Source: Euborellia annulipes (taxonomy: Eukaryota > Arthropoda > Insecta > Dermaptera > Anisolabididae). From it: a stretch of DNA of 64,000 nucleotides. Below are positions 22,577-32,764 of the stretch, piece after piece. Numbering within the stretch: the stretch's first letter is position 1; the number at the start of each line of letters is the position of its first letter. The notes below the pieces were generated by a model. That model saw only the letters and a program-made list of their open reading frames with translations. It did no database searches and was not told where the DNA came from. The position numbers and the translations under genes are program-made. Location: the NCBI GenBank assembly GCA_023213315.1, contig JAKCPI010001756.1, positions 62,001-126,000 on the forward strand. The letters are read 5' to 3'.

Positions 22577-22734
22577 ACTTGAGGTTTAATTTAAAAAAAA
22601 AAGTTTAAAATGAATGTTTCTTATGTGGCATTTGTTGCAAAAGCCTCTTGAATTTGAACTAAACAATTTTTTTTATATAAGAAATATCGGCTATAATGAT
22701 ATATGAGTTTAAAAAAAAAAAGAAAAAAAAAATC

Positions 22735-22990
22735 GCCTTGCAGTCAGTCAGTTATCTCAAAGTAGAAGAGCAAAGCAATAAGCTATCAATTGCAGTCTTC
22801 TATTTTTATATTTTGATGACTTGTTAGCGAAATTGTCCCGTTAAAGGGCATATGACGTTGCCATTGGCTGCTGATAAATAAAAAAATAATCGTTGTTATT
22901 GACAGGGGCTGTCACTTGGAGGCGTCTCTGCTCTTCCATATCGGGCTGCTTAACAACATTTTGTCGCCTGTAATAATAAGAAACGATATT
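22735..22990 (+). other. Non-repetitive island, possible regulatory region
   Basis: No repeat family seen here recurs inside it. It contains ATATGACGTTGCCATTGGC (a TGACG half site next to an inverted CCAAT box) and GCTGATAAATAAAA. It lies about 3 kb upstream of candidate exon 26073. No open frame of note. Confidence 0.25.
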
Positions 22991-23667
22991 TTCTTTTTCT
23001 TTTTTTTATTTAAACGGAATCTTGAGACAAGAGTTGACACGGAATGTTAAAAAAAAAATTATTTGAAAAGTTGATTTATGGAATGTTAAATAAATAGAAT
23101 TCGTTAAAAAAAAAGAAAATATTCATCCTGTTTCTATTCTCTTTGCTAATTCGATCTGAAGTAAACGTTTTGATTTTTTGTTTTGTTTGTTAATTTACTA
23201 AAAAATTTGTTCTTTGCAAATGTAAATATAAAAGAGATTCCCCCTCTCTCTCTCTCTACCCCCAAAATATATAGATATTTTTAAAATAATTTGTTTTTGA
23301 AAAAAATATTTGAATAAAATATAAATTTCAAGATGTAAGTATTATAGAATAAAAAAATTTTGGGGTCTAAATCGCCTTTGGCAATTCAAGATCGGGGCCA
23401 AATGCCCTAAAAGAAAATGAAGGTCCTCTAATTGTAGGATCGGGATAATTTGATTAAATTACCTTAAGCGGGAATAAATGATAGGTCGTTTTTCTTTTTA
23501 ACAAACATATTTAATAAAACTAGATAATAAAACCTGGCTGCCTAAATGCAACCTAAAAATACAAAAAGGGGAATTATAAATAAAATTACAAAATACTAAA
23601 TCCAACTAATAACTAAATGAAGGTGTAATTATCTGTAGTGTGTCTTGGGGTGGTGGGCGGTTGTCGA

Positions 23668-23830
23668 TCCAACTTTGGGTCCAAAAATCGATCCGCTGCG
23701 CCTCTAAAGGCTCCACTATCCTAGGGGTCTACTGAGAATTACCTCTTGCCGATCCAACTTTGGGTCCAAAATCAATCCGCAGCGCCTCTAAAGGCTCCAC
23801 TATCCTCGGGGGTCTACTGAGAATTATCTC
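23668..23830 (+). repeat. Tandem duplication of ~82 bp
   Basis: CCGATCCAACTTTGGGTCC ... GGGGTCTACTGAGAATTA occurs twice in a row with few differences. The flanking 23340-24130 region is less AT-rich and matches nothing I recognise. Confidence 0.75.
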
Positions 23831-24132
23831 TACAAAATAATTGGATAAACGGATAAGATGAATAATTTCAGTAATTTTGTTTCTTCTAAAATGATTTCTC
23901 TAAAGAAATCGGTTCCAAAACATGATGGAATCGGTGGTTGATTCCACCCTTAAACAAAAAGGTGACTTCTAAACAAGCCATGTGGCTCGCCGAGGAAACC
24001 AAGAAGCAAGTGAACGAGAAACACCTGAAGCGTTCAGAGGGAGGCAAATCACAGTTAAGATAAGACATTCCGCCCTAAGTCGGCGTAACTGGCGCACTCT
24101 TTAATTTGACTGAACTAAATTTGGAGGCGGGA

Positions 24133-24312
24133 AATTTGGATACCAAATGGCTTAAATAGAAATGCCTGGACCCCTACTAGATATAATTATATTATAATTA
24201 ATAACGGTTATCGTCAAAGTCATAAATGGCCTAAGTTGCCGAAAAGACTGTGTGAATGGGTGTGTGATTGTGAATGAGACAAAACTATGAGTGTTAAAAA
24301 AAAAAAAAAAAA
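24133..24312 (+). mobile_element. 5'-truncated SINE A with A tail
   Basis: Starts TTGGATACCAAATGGC, carries AATGCCTGGACC, TGGCCTAAGTTGCCG and a GTGTGTGATTGTGAATGAG run, and ends in a poly-A stretch. Confidence 0.75.
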
Positions 24313-24334
24313 TAGAGATCATCTTCAGATTTAT

Positions 24335-24530
24335 CAACACACAAGATGGTCTCAATATGGGGACCGAAACGTCATCAAGGAAGTGGTAATAAAACGTTAT
24401 TACTGTATATTCCACTGTTTTTTTTTTTTTAATTATTAGCTTCACATTGCGCTCCCAATTGAGAGCTATTGACAAACTAGATGATCTCATTCGGGACCAA
24501 AAGGTCATCAAGGAAGTGGCAATAAACAAA
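24335..24530 (+). repeat. Tandem pair of decayed hammerhead-bearing units
   Basis: The first unit has GGTC/GACC helix II followed by GAAACGTC, but its core reads CACAAGA. About 125 bp on, a second unit keeps GATGATCTC...GGGACC followed by AAAAGGTC. Both are followed by a shared CATCAAGGAAGTGG stretch, so they are direct repeats of one unit. Tandem HHR copies are usual in PLE terminal repeats and related retrozymes. Confidence 0.45.
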
Positions 24531-24769
24531 TGAAATATTAGCTACTCTTGTTTCGTTCAAATATGAAAATATATTTTCAAAATATTTTAGTAGGGGGATA
24601 GGAAAGGGAATCTTTAAATATTAGTTGGTCTTTCTCCGAAGAAGAAAAAAAAAACACGTTATATACTGTATATCCCACTGTTTGTTGTAATATTAAATTA
24701 AAGTGTCACTATTAAAAAAAAGTCGATATTTTTTTATCCTAGATAACATTAATTTTTTATTATCTATTC

Positions 24770-24905
24770 AAAAAGCCGCCATTTTACTGATTAAAATGAT
24801 ATACCACACTTATATTTAAATTTGTAGTTTTTTATATAAAAAAAACGACTTTTCGGTTTGAGGTGAGAGAAATGCGAGAGCGTCATCCTCCATTTTTTAT
24901 TTTAA
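24770..24905 (-). repeat. Dispersed repeat M, inverted
   Basis: CCGCCATTTTACTGATTAAA ... GAGAGCGTCATCCTCCATT. Confidence 0.68.
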
Positions 24906-25529
24906 TAAGATCACAACAATTAACTCGTCATATATAATTTATTTTTAATAATATAAGAATTAATTATCACGAAATAATTGCTAATTAAGAATTTATTTAT
25001 TTTTTTAATTAGCTAATTATTAATTATTTATCTAAACAAGAAAATGTTAAATTTTTAAGATTTATATTTATATACGTGCCTATGTCGTGTAGTTGTAGCG
25101 TTTATTTATTATTTTGCTTCACTCTCTTTGTCAGTTTTTCATCTGTCATATTTCATCGCCGCCTCAAAGTCCATTAATAATATTTAACAAACGACAAGCG
25201 CCATAATAAAGATTTTAAATGTTTGATTTCTATTGGAAGTGAAATAAATAAAAAAAAAAAAAAATTCGCGCTATAATATCGTGATCTTTAACACATAACA
25301 CATTCTATTTCTCTAGGTATATAATTACAAACCATTATGCCAACCCACGCTCATTATTTTGAAAACAAAAACAGAATATGATTTATAATTTTCATGAGAT
25401 CACCCACTAAATACCAAAAAGAGAAAGTAGGCGTTATCGATCAATTATTTATCAAATTTAATTGAGAAAATAATTTATTTGTATTAAATTTTAATTATAT
25501 TGTTTGTTATTCAACAATTATTATTAATA

Positions 25530-25670
25530 TTGTTGTGATTTTATTAAAAAAAAATGGCGGATGACGCTCTTTTTTTTCTCACCTCAAACCGAAAAGATGT
25601 TTTTTTAAATAAATTACATCATTTTAAACACAAGTGTTATATATCATTTTAATCAGAAAAATGGCACGAT
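25530..25670 (+). repeat. Dispersed repeat M copy upstream of exon 26073
   Basis: AAATGGCGGATGACGCTC ... ATCATTTTAATCAGAAAAA. Confidence 0.68.
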
Positions 25671-26072
25671 TTTGATTGTAAAAGAAAAACTTGCAAAATA
25701 ATAAAATTATAGTTTTTATCTTATATTAAATTGAGTAGCCAATTTCCCTAAGGGTTATTATTTTGTCTATTAATTAAATAAGGCTCAGCGGTCGAGAAAT
25801 TATTGACTTTCATCTTTGTAACCTCACCTCCCACGACTTAAAACAAGTTCGAGAACGTAACGTCAATAACCAAAAATAATCCTCTTTAATATTAAGAAGG
25901 GATTTTGGGATTTATTCTTGAATAAATTGTTATTTGACTTGAATTTTTCTTTTATAAACTTATATTTAAATCAATAGGCATCTTAGAGTTTGACGAGAAA
26001 ACTCACATATAAAATTTAAGTTATACTTTTTTACAACAACCTAAATATCAAGTTTTGTTTTTGTTGTTTCAG

Positions 26073-26158
26073 GAAGTGGCGCCTCTCCACGTGGATGGCG
26101 TTTTCGACGCGGTGGAAAAGACAAAAACCTAGCAAAAGCAGCACTCGCTGAAATTAAA
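26073..26158 (+). CDS. Pde8: Candidate upstream exon of PDE8 (exon A)
   Basis: An 86-nt block of much less AT-rich sequence than its surroundings. It is preceded by a pyrimidine-rich tract ending in CAG and followed by a consensus GTAAGT donor. The only open frame takes two bases to finish a codon from an upstream exon, then reads 28 codons rich in Gly/Arg/Lys (ending LAKAALAEIK) and stops in phase 0. The phase-0 exon at 43521 is the nearest downstream partner on this strand, so it may encode part of the variable N-terminus of PDE8 ahead of the receiver-like domain. PDE8 N-termini are poorly conserved, so homology cannot confirm this. It could belong to another gene, but the splice signals and base composition make a real exon likely. 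Confidence 0.5.
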
Positions 26159-26790
26159 GTAAGTTTTCCAATTTGAAAATAGACATGAATTTTGTTTTAA
26201 AAATTGTTTTTTGTATCTTTTAATTTTTATTAATTTTCATTTTATTTTTAATATTTTTGGTTTTCTTAATCAAAAAATAATAATTTTCCAAACATTAAAA
26301 TCTGGGAGGCCAATGAATGCTTCTTTATTTTTTTTTCTTCTTCAACATAAAGTTTATTCTTTATTACTTTCATTCTCTTATTTAATAAAAGAATTTTACG
26401 ACTAAAAAAAAAAAAAAATACCTCGCCAGTACAAAATAAATTATTTAATAAAGTATAACTAAAATTTTATCACATTATAGAATTTATTCTCTCTTAAATC
26501 ATCCACGGAATTATTATTATAATAAAATTACCTGTGATCATAAAAATGTTTCTTTCCAAGACCACGCGGTCTTGTTAAAAAGACAAAATCTGGCGATGCC
26601 ACTTGGATTTTGAATTATTATTACCATTGTATAATTCAATATTATTATATCTCAAAAACAAATGATTTTTTTGAAAAAATTACAAGACGTAAAAATAAAT
26701 TTATATAATAATTTTTCTTTAAGAATATAAATAACGAAAAATACAAAATCAGCAAGAGGATTGCATTTAAATTTAATTTAAAACAACTTT

Positions 26791-26845
26791 GACCTCTGGC
26801 TCAGAGGTAGCTTGTAATGCTAGAGGTCCAGGGCTCGCATGCGAA
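26791..26845 (+). repeat. tRNA-like sequence upstream of the hammerhead foldback
   Basis: CTCTGGCTCAGAGGTAGC (A box region) and CCAGGGCTCGCATGC (B-box-like). It ends about 60 bp before the foldback at 26908. Confidence 0.4.
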
Positions 26846-26945
26846 AAGATTTATTTCAAATGAAATTGGATACCAATCAATAAATATACCTGTGGAAATT
26901 GAATCAGGATTCGAAGGACTTTAAAGCCAGGAAATTAAACGAAAA

Positions 26946-26982
26946 ACGTTTCAGTCGGCAATCACGACCTTCATCAGAGGCA
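26946..26982 (-). ncRNA. Hammerhead motif, inverted partner
   Basis: On the - strand: CTGATGA, helix II GGTCG/CGACT (closed by a G-T wobble), GAA, then ACGTT in place of ACGTC. The base before the core cannot pair with the base after the cleavage site, so helix I is weakened. It is the mirror of the motif at 27176 within the same foldback. Confidence 0.55.
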
Positions 26983-27175
26983 TATATTGTTAAATACCAT
27001 TGTATACACGTTTTTAGTTATTTTAATATCTATTGCAATCATATTTAATATCTTAAGGTTTTAATATGTACAAAATATTAGTAGTGGCTTATCAACTTTT
27101 TTTTACCTATTAGATAGAAAAGCAATTGTATATGATTGCAATAGGTATTAAAATGCCTCGTTTATATTTAACAAT

Positions 27176-27222
27176 ATTGGCCCTGATGAAGGTCGTGTTT
27201 GGCGACCGAAACGTCGGCGAAT
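27176..27222 (+). ncRNA. Hammerhead ribozyme motif, complete core
   Basis: Helix I ATTGGCC/GGCGAAT (one mismatch), core CTGATGA at 27183-27189, one unpaired A, helix II GGTCG/CGACC (5 bp, 7-nt loop), GAA, then ACGTC with cleavage expected after position 27215. It lies in the right arm of a foldback repeat whose left arm carries a decayed copy on the other strand. In the PDE8 pre-mRNA it would be in sense orientation. Confidence 0.75.
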
Positions 27223-28110
27223 AAAAAATTTTGTTTAATTTCCTGGCGGCAAATTTCTTCGAATTCTGTATTTTGGTGTGATATATTCAAAAATGATATA
27301 AATACTGCACATCAAGTTTCGAAATACGAATCTAGTAGGCCTATTTATATCAATGAATATTAAATAAAAATAAAACAATTATTTAATTTACGTATAATTT
27401 AGAGTGTTTATTTAATGTATACATTTTCCCTTTGCTTATTTTATATTCATTAAAATTGAAATTCTAAAATGGCTTCTATATCATTTATGGATGAATTCAA
27501 AATAAAATATCCCCCCCCCCCCTCCTTTCACATCCCCAATTATTAAATATTGATTTTATCAAAGAGATTAAAACAAAAAAAAATGATCATACATGATTCA
27601 TTATACTAATAAAATAAATAAATTAATCGAATATCAAAACGTGATTTATTCGATAAGGATCCAATTCATTAAATATTAATTCAAAATTAACGTCAATTCA
27701 CTTTTAAAGCTCTCTTTTGTATTCAAATGATAATAATCTTTTAGAAAAGCAATTTTATTCACTTTTTATTAATATGTGAACAAATTTTTACTTTCTCTTA
27801 ACTATATATGTGTACAGGTTGTTTCTGAAATAGGATGCCAAACTTTAAATAAAGAAAAAAGTTCCTTATCGGTTCAAAAATGAATGATTTTCCCGCTAGC
27901 TGCCATTTTTTTTATCACCTCTGGTTTGAGGAATTATGGTGAAATTTGGATGGGTATTTACTGAGGTAAAGAACAAGTACCAAAAGAACAAGTACGATGC
28001 CAAATTTCACCATAATTACTCAAATCATTCTGGGGAAAAAAATGGTAATATTTGGCATTGTACTTGTTTTTTATAATATAACCTGGTACTGTTATTTTGT
28101 AAAAAATCAT

Positions 28111-28436
28111 TGTGTGGTTTTATGAACCTACGATGCAAGTGAAACTTTTTCGTAGGCGTTTAACTGGAAATTTTCAGAAAATTATTCAATTAAGGGTATT
28201 AAAATCGCGTTTTTAATCTTAACTTAATAATTGGAAAATGGGAAATCAATAGATGCATGTTAAAAACTGAGAACAATATTTATTTAGCAATTGAAGATTT
28301 GAATCATTTTAAATTATTTTAAAAATTATATTTTATCAATTTAAAATATATATTATATTAAATTTCAACTTTCCTATTTTTGTCGTCATGGAGAAGAGCA
28401 AAAAAATTTGAGGCCATCAAATAAAAGTTTCACTTT
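28111..28436 (+). mobile_element. Dispersed element J, AAGTGAAACTTTT ends
   Basis: Starts GTGGTTTTATGAACCTACGA, has AGTGAAACTTTTT near the left and AAAAGTTTCACTT at the right, and an interior GTATTAAAATCGCGTTTTTA. Copies at 17925-18300 (-) and 35103-35556 (+), with right-end scraps at 17560, 42616, 43140 and 47250. Confidence 0.7.
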
Positions 28437-28585
28437 AATAATCTTACTCGTCGAGAATTGTTTGAGATCAAACTATAAACAATGTGAACTCGGACTGGGA
28501 CACGTTACTTAAATATTTGAAGCAACATTTTATATTAGATTTAAACTTTCTACCGTAGGCTCTAGTTGAAAAATTATGTATATAT

Positions 28586-28673
28586 GAAAGGTAAAATACA
28601 CTAGCTTATGTGTTTTAATTTTAATTAATAAAAAAAAACCTTGAAACACATAAGCTAGTGTATTTTACCTTTC
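28586..28673 (+). repeat. Perfect 30-bp-arm hairpin
   Basis: Arms 28586-28615 and 28644-28673 are exact reverse complements over 30 bp around a 28-nt loop. They contain ACACTAGCTTATGTG. A transcript from either strand would fold into a long duplex. Confidence 0.85.
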
Positions 28674-28879
28674 TTATAAACATTTTATATACTGTTCAAA
28701 TTTATATAAAATACTGAACAATTTTTAATGAAGTGATCCACCACTGCATATTTTGAAATCATATTATGAAATTTGTTGTCGAAAACCCGTTTACATTCAA
28801 ATCTAAAACTTTGACCAACTTTTTTTTTTTCAAATCTAGAGGATCCACTCTACGGTGTCTTGAAAATGAACAAAATTTT

Positions 28880-29310
28880 AATATTTTTATTTTTGAATAA
28901 TAACGCCCCCGTTTTATTTTTATACCTGATTGGTCAAGCCCACTCTCTCGCCTATTGGCAGGCAGTCAGCAAGCAACAACCTAGTTGAGTCAATTTCTTT
29001 CCTTTACGTCACCAATAGTTGCACACATTTATGGCAATCTGGGTTAGAATTCCTTTGAGGTGGGGGGGGGGCAGCAGCATACAATGGACTTGAAACCACC
29101 GCTGTTAATAAACCCTAAGCAAGTAATGGACTTGTTTTATTAGCCGAACATTAAAGAGACAGCCAATTACGCCAATCAAAATGAGAGAGAGCCTGGAAGG
29201 TCGGCAACCCAATTGCCAATCAAGGAATACGAGGTTACGTTTTCTACAAAAACAAGGCGATGATAATAACGTCATCTTCTCTCTAGGTATCAAACTACGG
29301 AATTTTTTTA
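28880..29310. other. Non-repetitive island with many CCAAT boxes
   Basis: ATTGG/CCAAT occurs repeatedly in about 300 bp (near 28928, 28954, 29010, 29163, 29172, 29213), with TTTACGTCACCAAT (a CRE-like ACGTCA) at about 29003 and AACGTCATC at 29268. Possible enhancer or promoter in the intron; no gene found. Confidence 0.25.
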
Positions 29311-29585
29311 TTTTTGCTGAATAGATGTGGGAATAATAATCTATACGTGGCTAAATTTTTTTCTTTTTATTTTAACACTTTATTTATAACAATAAAATAT
29401 AAAGAAGGGGAAGAGTGAAATTATTTTAATAAAATAAAGGAACGTTACTTACAGTTTTTGAAGAAATTGTATATTATCACTATTATACAGTACATACACC
29501 ATTTGTAAAATAATTATCTATAAATTGTATAATTTGCAATGTTAAATAAAAATAATACTGAAAATCTTGTTTTGAAACTACTGTA

Positions 29586-29636
29586 TTAATTGTCCTGAAG
29601 AAAGTCTTGATTAGCAACCGAAACGTCGTCAATTAA
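29586..29636 (+). ncRNA. Hammerhead ribozyme motif with long helix I
   Basis: Helix I TTAATTGTC/GTCAATTAA (8 of 9 pairs), core CTGAAGA at 29595-29601, GAA and ACGTC. Helix II is decayed: only a few pairs (TTG/CAA plus isolated ones) remain between core and GAA. It is followed at about 29655 by an inverted tRNA-like scrap and then by the GACA-tailed repeat. Confidence 0.6.
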
Positions 29637-29694
29637 AAATTAAAAAGGCACGCTACCAACTAGACCAAGCCCGTAAGCAAGAATTTATTTTTAT

Positions 29695-29985
29695 TCCATT
29701 CCAATCCAGTGCCTGCTTGAGGATTTGTTTACATTCATGGAATACACAAATGAAAAGAATACATAAATATTTCTCTATACATTTCCTATGGGAGAAATCG
29801 TAACTTTAAGAATTAATAACTCAAAAAGTTATAGAAATTTCGGGATGAAAATAATTTTCCTGTAATCCCTAGAAGGCCCTCTTTAAGCATGTAAAATTTC
29901 ATTTCAAAATTCCAACGGGAAGTTGCCTAAATAGATCGTGACAGACAGACAGACAGATATTAGCCAATATATATATATATATAAT
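29695..29985 (+). repeat. Repeat G copy
   Basis: CCAATCCAGTGCCTGCTTG start, the CCTGTAATCCCTAGAAGG variant, GACAGACAGACAGACAG tail and a TATATATA end. Confidence 0.75.
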
Positions 29986-31029
29986 ATATAAATTCAAAAT
30001 AAAAATTAACGCATTTTATTCTATGAGGCTAACAAAAACAGTCGTCACACAGGAACAGGATTACAATAGGGAAGAAATAAAATATTTTTTGATATATATG
30101 ATTTGTCGCTGGTTTCAGAGGTTGATTTGACGTGAGAAATAAAACAGCAAGAACTATATTCTGCACTGAAGATGGCTTTAGCGCTGGAAATTTTCGTTGT
30201 TTTATTTCTTCCATCAAATTAATATTATTTCATCGGTGTTTTGGGTACGCTTCTCTTCCATCCTCAGATTCGTTTTTGGTTAACGCAAGAGCGGACCCAG
30301 AGGAATTTCTCGGGGGGGGGGAGGGAGGTAATTACCCCTTCCCCCCTTGTATCCTCCCTTGGGTTAACGTTATGACTGTTTCCATCCTTATTTAATTGTA
30401 AAAGTTCTACTTTTAACATATCTTCACACAAATATTATATTCTTTTTCAAATGAATTAATCCAAGCTTCAAGTATCTTGGCTTAGCACTTAATAAAAAAA
30501 AAAAAAAAAAAAAAACTACCAATTTTTTATTCAACAAAATTCTACCTCTTTTTTTTTTATTTTTTAATAATAAAATTCTACATTTAATTCGAATATATAT
30601 ATATGTATAGATAGTTTAATTTTTTTTTTTTTTCGCTAAAATATTTCATCTACTCTCTTCTTATGAGAATTCTTTGCCATTCGTTCGAGAAGTTTGAATG
30701 GATCAAAAAGAAAAAAAAAAAAAAATGTTGAGGAGATAGGATCTGTATGCAACAGGTGGTCGAAATATGGCAGTGATCGATCACCAAACGGTCACCACTA
30801 AAAATTCCAGAGGCATAAAACGTTTAATCATTTCACTATAATAAGTTTATTAAAAAAATATATAAATATATATTTACATAAACATAAGTAGAATAAAAAA
30901 AAAAATTTAATTCTGCACTTTCTACATGGGATCAAAGTACTGTAATTTTAGAAAAAAAAAACATTAGTTTATTTATTTTTAGTTATTTTTTTTTTTTTTA
31001 GATAATAATATTTTTTTTTTTATTATATT

Positions 31030-31160
31030 TTCTAAAAGCTGCCATTTTTCTGATTAAAATGATATGCAACACTTATATTTCAATTTATTTAAATTTATTA
31101 AAAATATCAATTTTAGATTTGAAGTGGAAAAGAAAGCGTCTCGTCCGCCATATTTAATAT
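31030..31160 (-). repeat. Dispersed repeat M, inverted
   Basis: GCTGCCATTTTTCTGATTAA ... AAGCGTCTCGTCCGCCATAT. Confidence 0.65.
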
Positions 31161-31264
31161 CTTAACAATAAAGATTCAAGATTATAATTAATTAAAATTT
31201 AATTTAATAATAAATAAGAGATATAATTAGAAGAAAATTAAATTGAAATTTATTTAATATAAAT

Positions 31265-31385
31265 ACGAATAATTATAGAATAATAATTGTGAGATTTAAA
31301 ACAATACATTTTTAAATCTTCATAATGCGTTTATTCCGAAACTACTTGACGGATTTTCATGGGATTTTTTTCATTGTATAGATAA
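31265..31385 (+). repeat. Dispersed repeat C copy
   Basis: ATTATAGAATAATAATTGTG, CCGAAACTACTTGACGGAT, TTCATGGGATTTTTTTC. Confidence 0.7.
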
Positions 31386-32110
31386 TTTTGTTTTAAATTT
31401 TACTATAAACATATTAATGGTGTCTAGAATTAAAATCAATTATCTTTAAATGAGAATTCCAAAAAAGGGGCATAATAATAGTTGTGCAGCTAGTTTAAAT
31501 TAAATTTCAAACATTCTATTTGAATTATTTGTGGAATTTAAATGGAAGATTGTCAAATTAGTGAGATTTCTTCACGAATGGACCATCGCTAAGTAAATAA
31601 GATTCAAATTATCTTTAATTTAATTAATGGTGGAAATGTTTAAACGGCATGTATGTCGTCGGCATGCATTCTTTTAAAATTCCAAATACTTTGCATTTTT
31701 TTTCTTTTTTTATCATAAAGAAAAAAAAAAATTCTTTTTTTAAATAATTACGCTAATTTTTACAATTTTTTTTTTTTTTTTAGCTTCTTCATTCTCTGCA
31801 TTACATGTTGTTGTTGTTTTTTGCTCCTCCCCTTTTGAATGTGTTTATGATCCCAATAAACAACTCCATATATATATGTGATATAATAAACAAATGTGAA
31901 AATAGATTTAATGTAATTAACTAATATCAATTTGTATCTGTCAGTGACTATCTATCCACGATTGCACAAAAAAATATAGGGTAAGGGAATAAATAAAATT
32001 TGGCAAAAAGTGAATCGGCCGGCTATGTGCGATAAAATTGGCCTAATATTTATTAAAAATCCCCAGGACCAGCAATTATCTACAATAAAGGAAGTTATTA
32101 AAAAAAAAAA

Positions 32111-32253
32111 CACTAGGTGATATGCTTAATTTTTTTTTGCTTATTCGCTTGATGTTTTCCCACACTCAGTGTGTCTCTCGTCTCTCATCTTTTGAAGTAA
32201 TAGAAATACCATTTAGACAAAAAAAAATATATATTGAAATATATCACCTAGTG
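32111..32253. mobile_element. Snap-back element, CACTAGGTGATAT ends
   Basis: Inverted ends CACTAGGTGATAT / ATATCACCTAGTG, with TCTCATCTTTTGAAGTAATA inside. 143 bp. Confidence 0.7.
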
Positions 32254-32377
32254 TTTTTTTAATTTATTTTTATCTACTTTATTTAAATTTGTAGTTATAT
32301 TTATTTACTGGTTCTTTATTCTCCAAATTTTTGAACTCTGTAATTTGTTATTAAAAAAAAAAAAAAAAAAAAAAAAC

Positions 32378-32521
32378 TAGGTGATATGGTTCATTTTTTT
32401 TTTTTTTTTAAATATAATTACTTGATATGTTTTCCCCCACTCAGTGTGTCTCTCATCTTCTAAAGCAATAGAAATACTATTTAGACAAAAAAAAATATAT
32501 ATTGAAATATATCACCTAGTG
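32378..32521. mobile_element. Snap-back element, second copy
   Basis: Same ends (ACTAGGTGATAT / ATATCACCTAGT) and interior as 32111-32253, 125 bp further on in the same orientation. Confidence 0.7.
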
Positions 32522-32673
32522 TTTTTTAATTAATTTTATCTACTCATAATATTCCAATAACTTTTAAATTCTTCTTTTAAAGGTATTTTTTGGTGTCTGT
32601 GCCCATTTAGACTCCATCCCTATTTATTTCAAATAATTAGAAGGAATTTAAATTAAAAAAAAAAAATTATTAT

Positions 32674-32744
32674 AACGGGAAACGAACCCGGAACTTTAAG
32701 TACGAGAAGCTAACATCTTCTCTCTGAGCCACGAAACACGGGCC
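32674..32744 (-). repeat. tRNA-like sequence
   Basis: On the - strand: CGTGGCTCAGAGAGAAGATG (A box region), TTCCGGGTTCGTTTCCCG (a good TpsiC-like arm). It could be a tRNA pseudogene or SINE head. The cloverleaf is not complete by eye. Confidence 0.45.
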
Positions 32745-32764
32745 CGAAAATTTAATAGTTTTAT

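Larger units (their letters stand above)
26908..27262. repeat. Foldback element with a hammerhead in each arm
   Basis: The left arm (about 26908-27020) and right arm (about 27140-27262) are inverted copies: both hold the CAGGAAATTAAAC-type end, a hammerhead motif, a TATTTAACAATAT-like stretch and a TATTGCAATCATAT stretch. The centre is AT-rich. Confidence 0.65.
29990..32105. other. AT-rich intronic stretch with decayed repeats
   Basis: Near 30136-30208 a 10-bp inverted pair GAAATAAAAC/GTTTTATTTC encloses CTGAAGATGGC and GGAAATTTTCG, a probable decayed hammerhead. A G-rich tract lies at 30311-30325. Otherwise long T runs and dispersed repeats listed separately. Confidence 0.4.

Noticed and set aside
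23886..24068. 60-codon - strand frame next to the 82-bp tandem duplication
   Set aside because: No recognisable domain; the region looks like a decayed element, with a related scrap at 41690.
30132..30395. 87-codon + strand frame
   Set aside because: Runs through a probable decayed hammerhead and a G-rich tract; no domain and no splice signals that make an exon.
32674..32744. Functional tRNA gene
   Set aside because: Good B-box arm, but the acceptor stem and anticodon arm do not pair convincingly by eye. Needs tRNAscan-SE; a SINE head or tRNA pseudogene is more likely.
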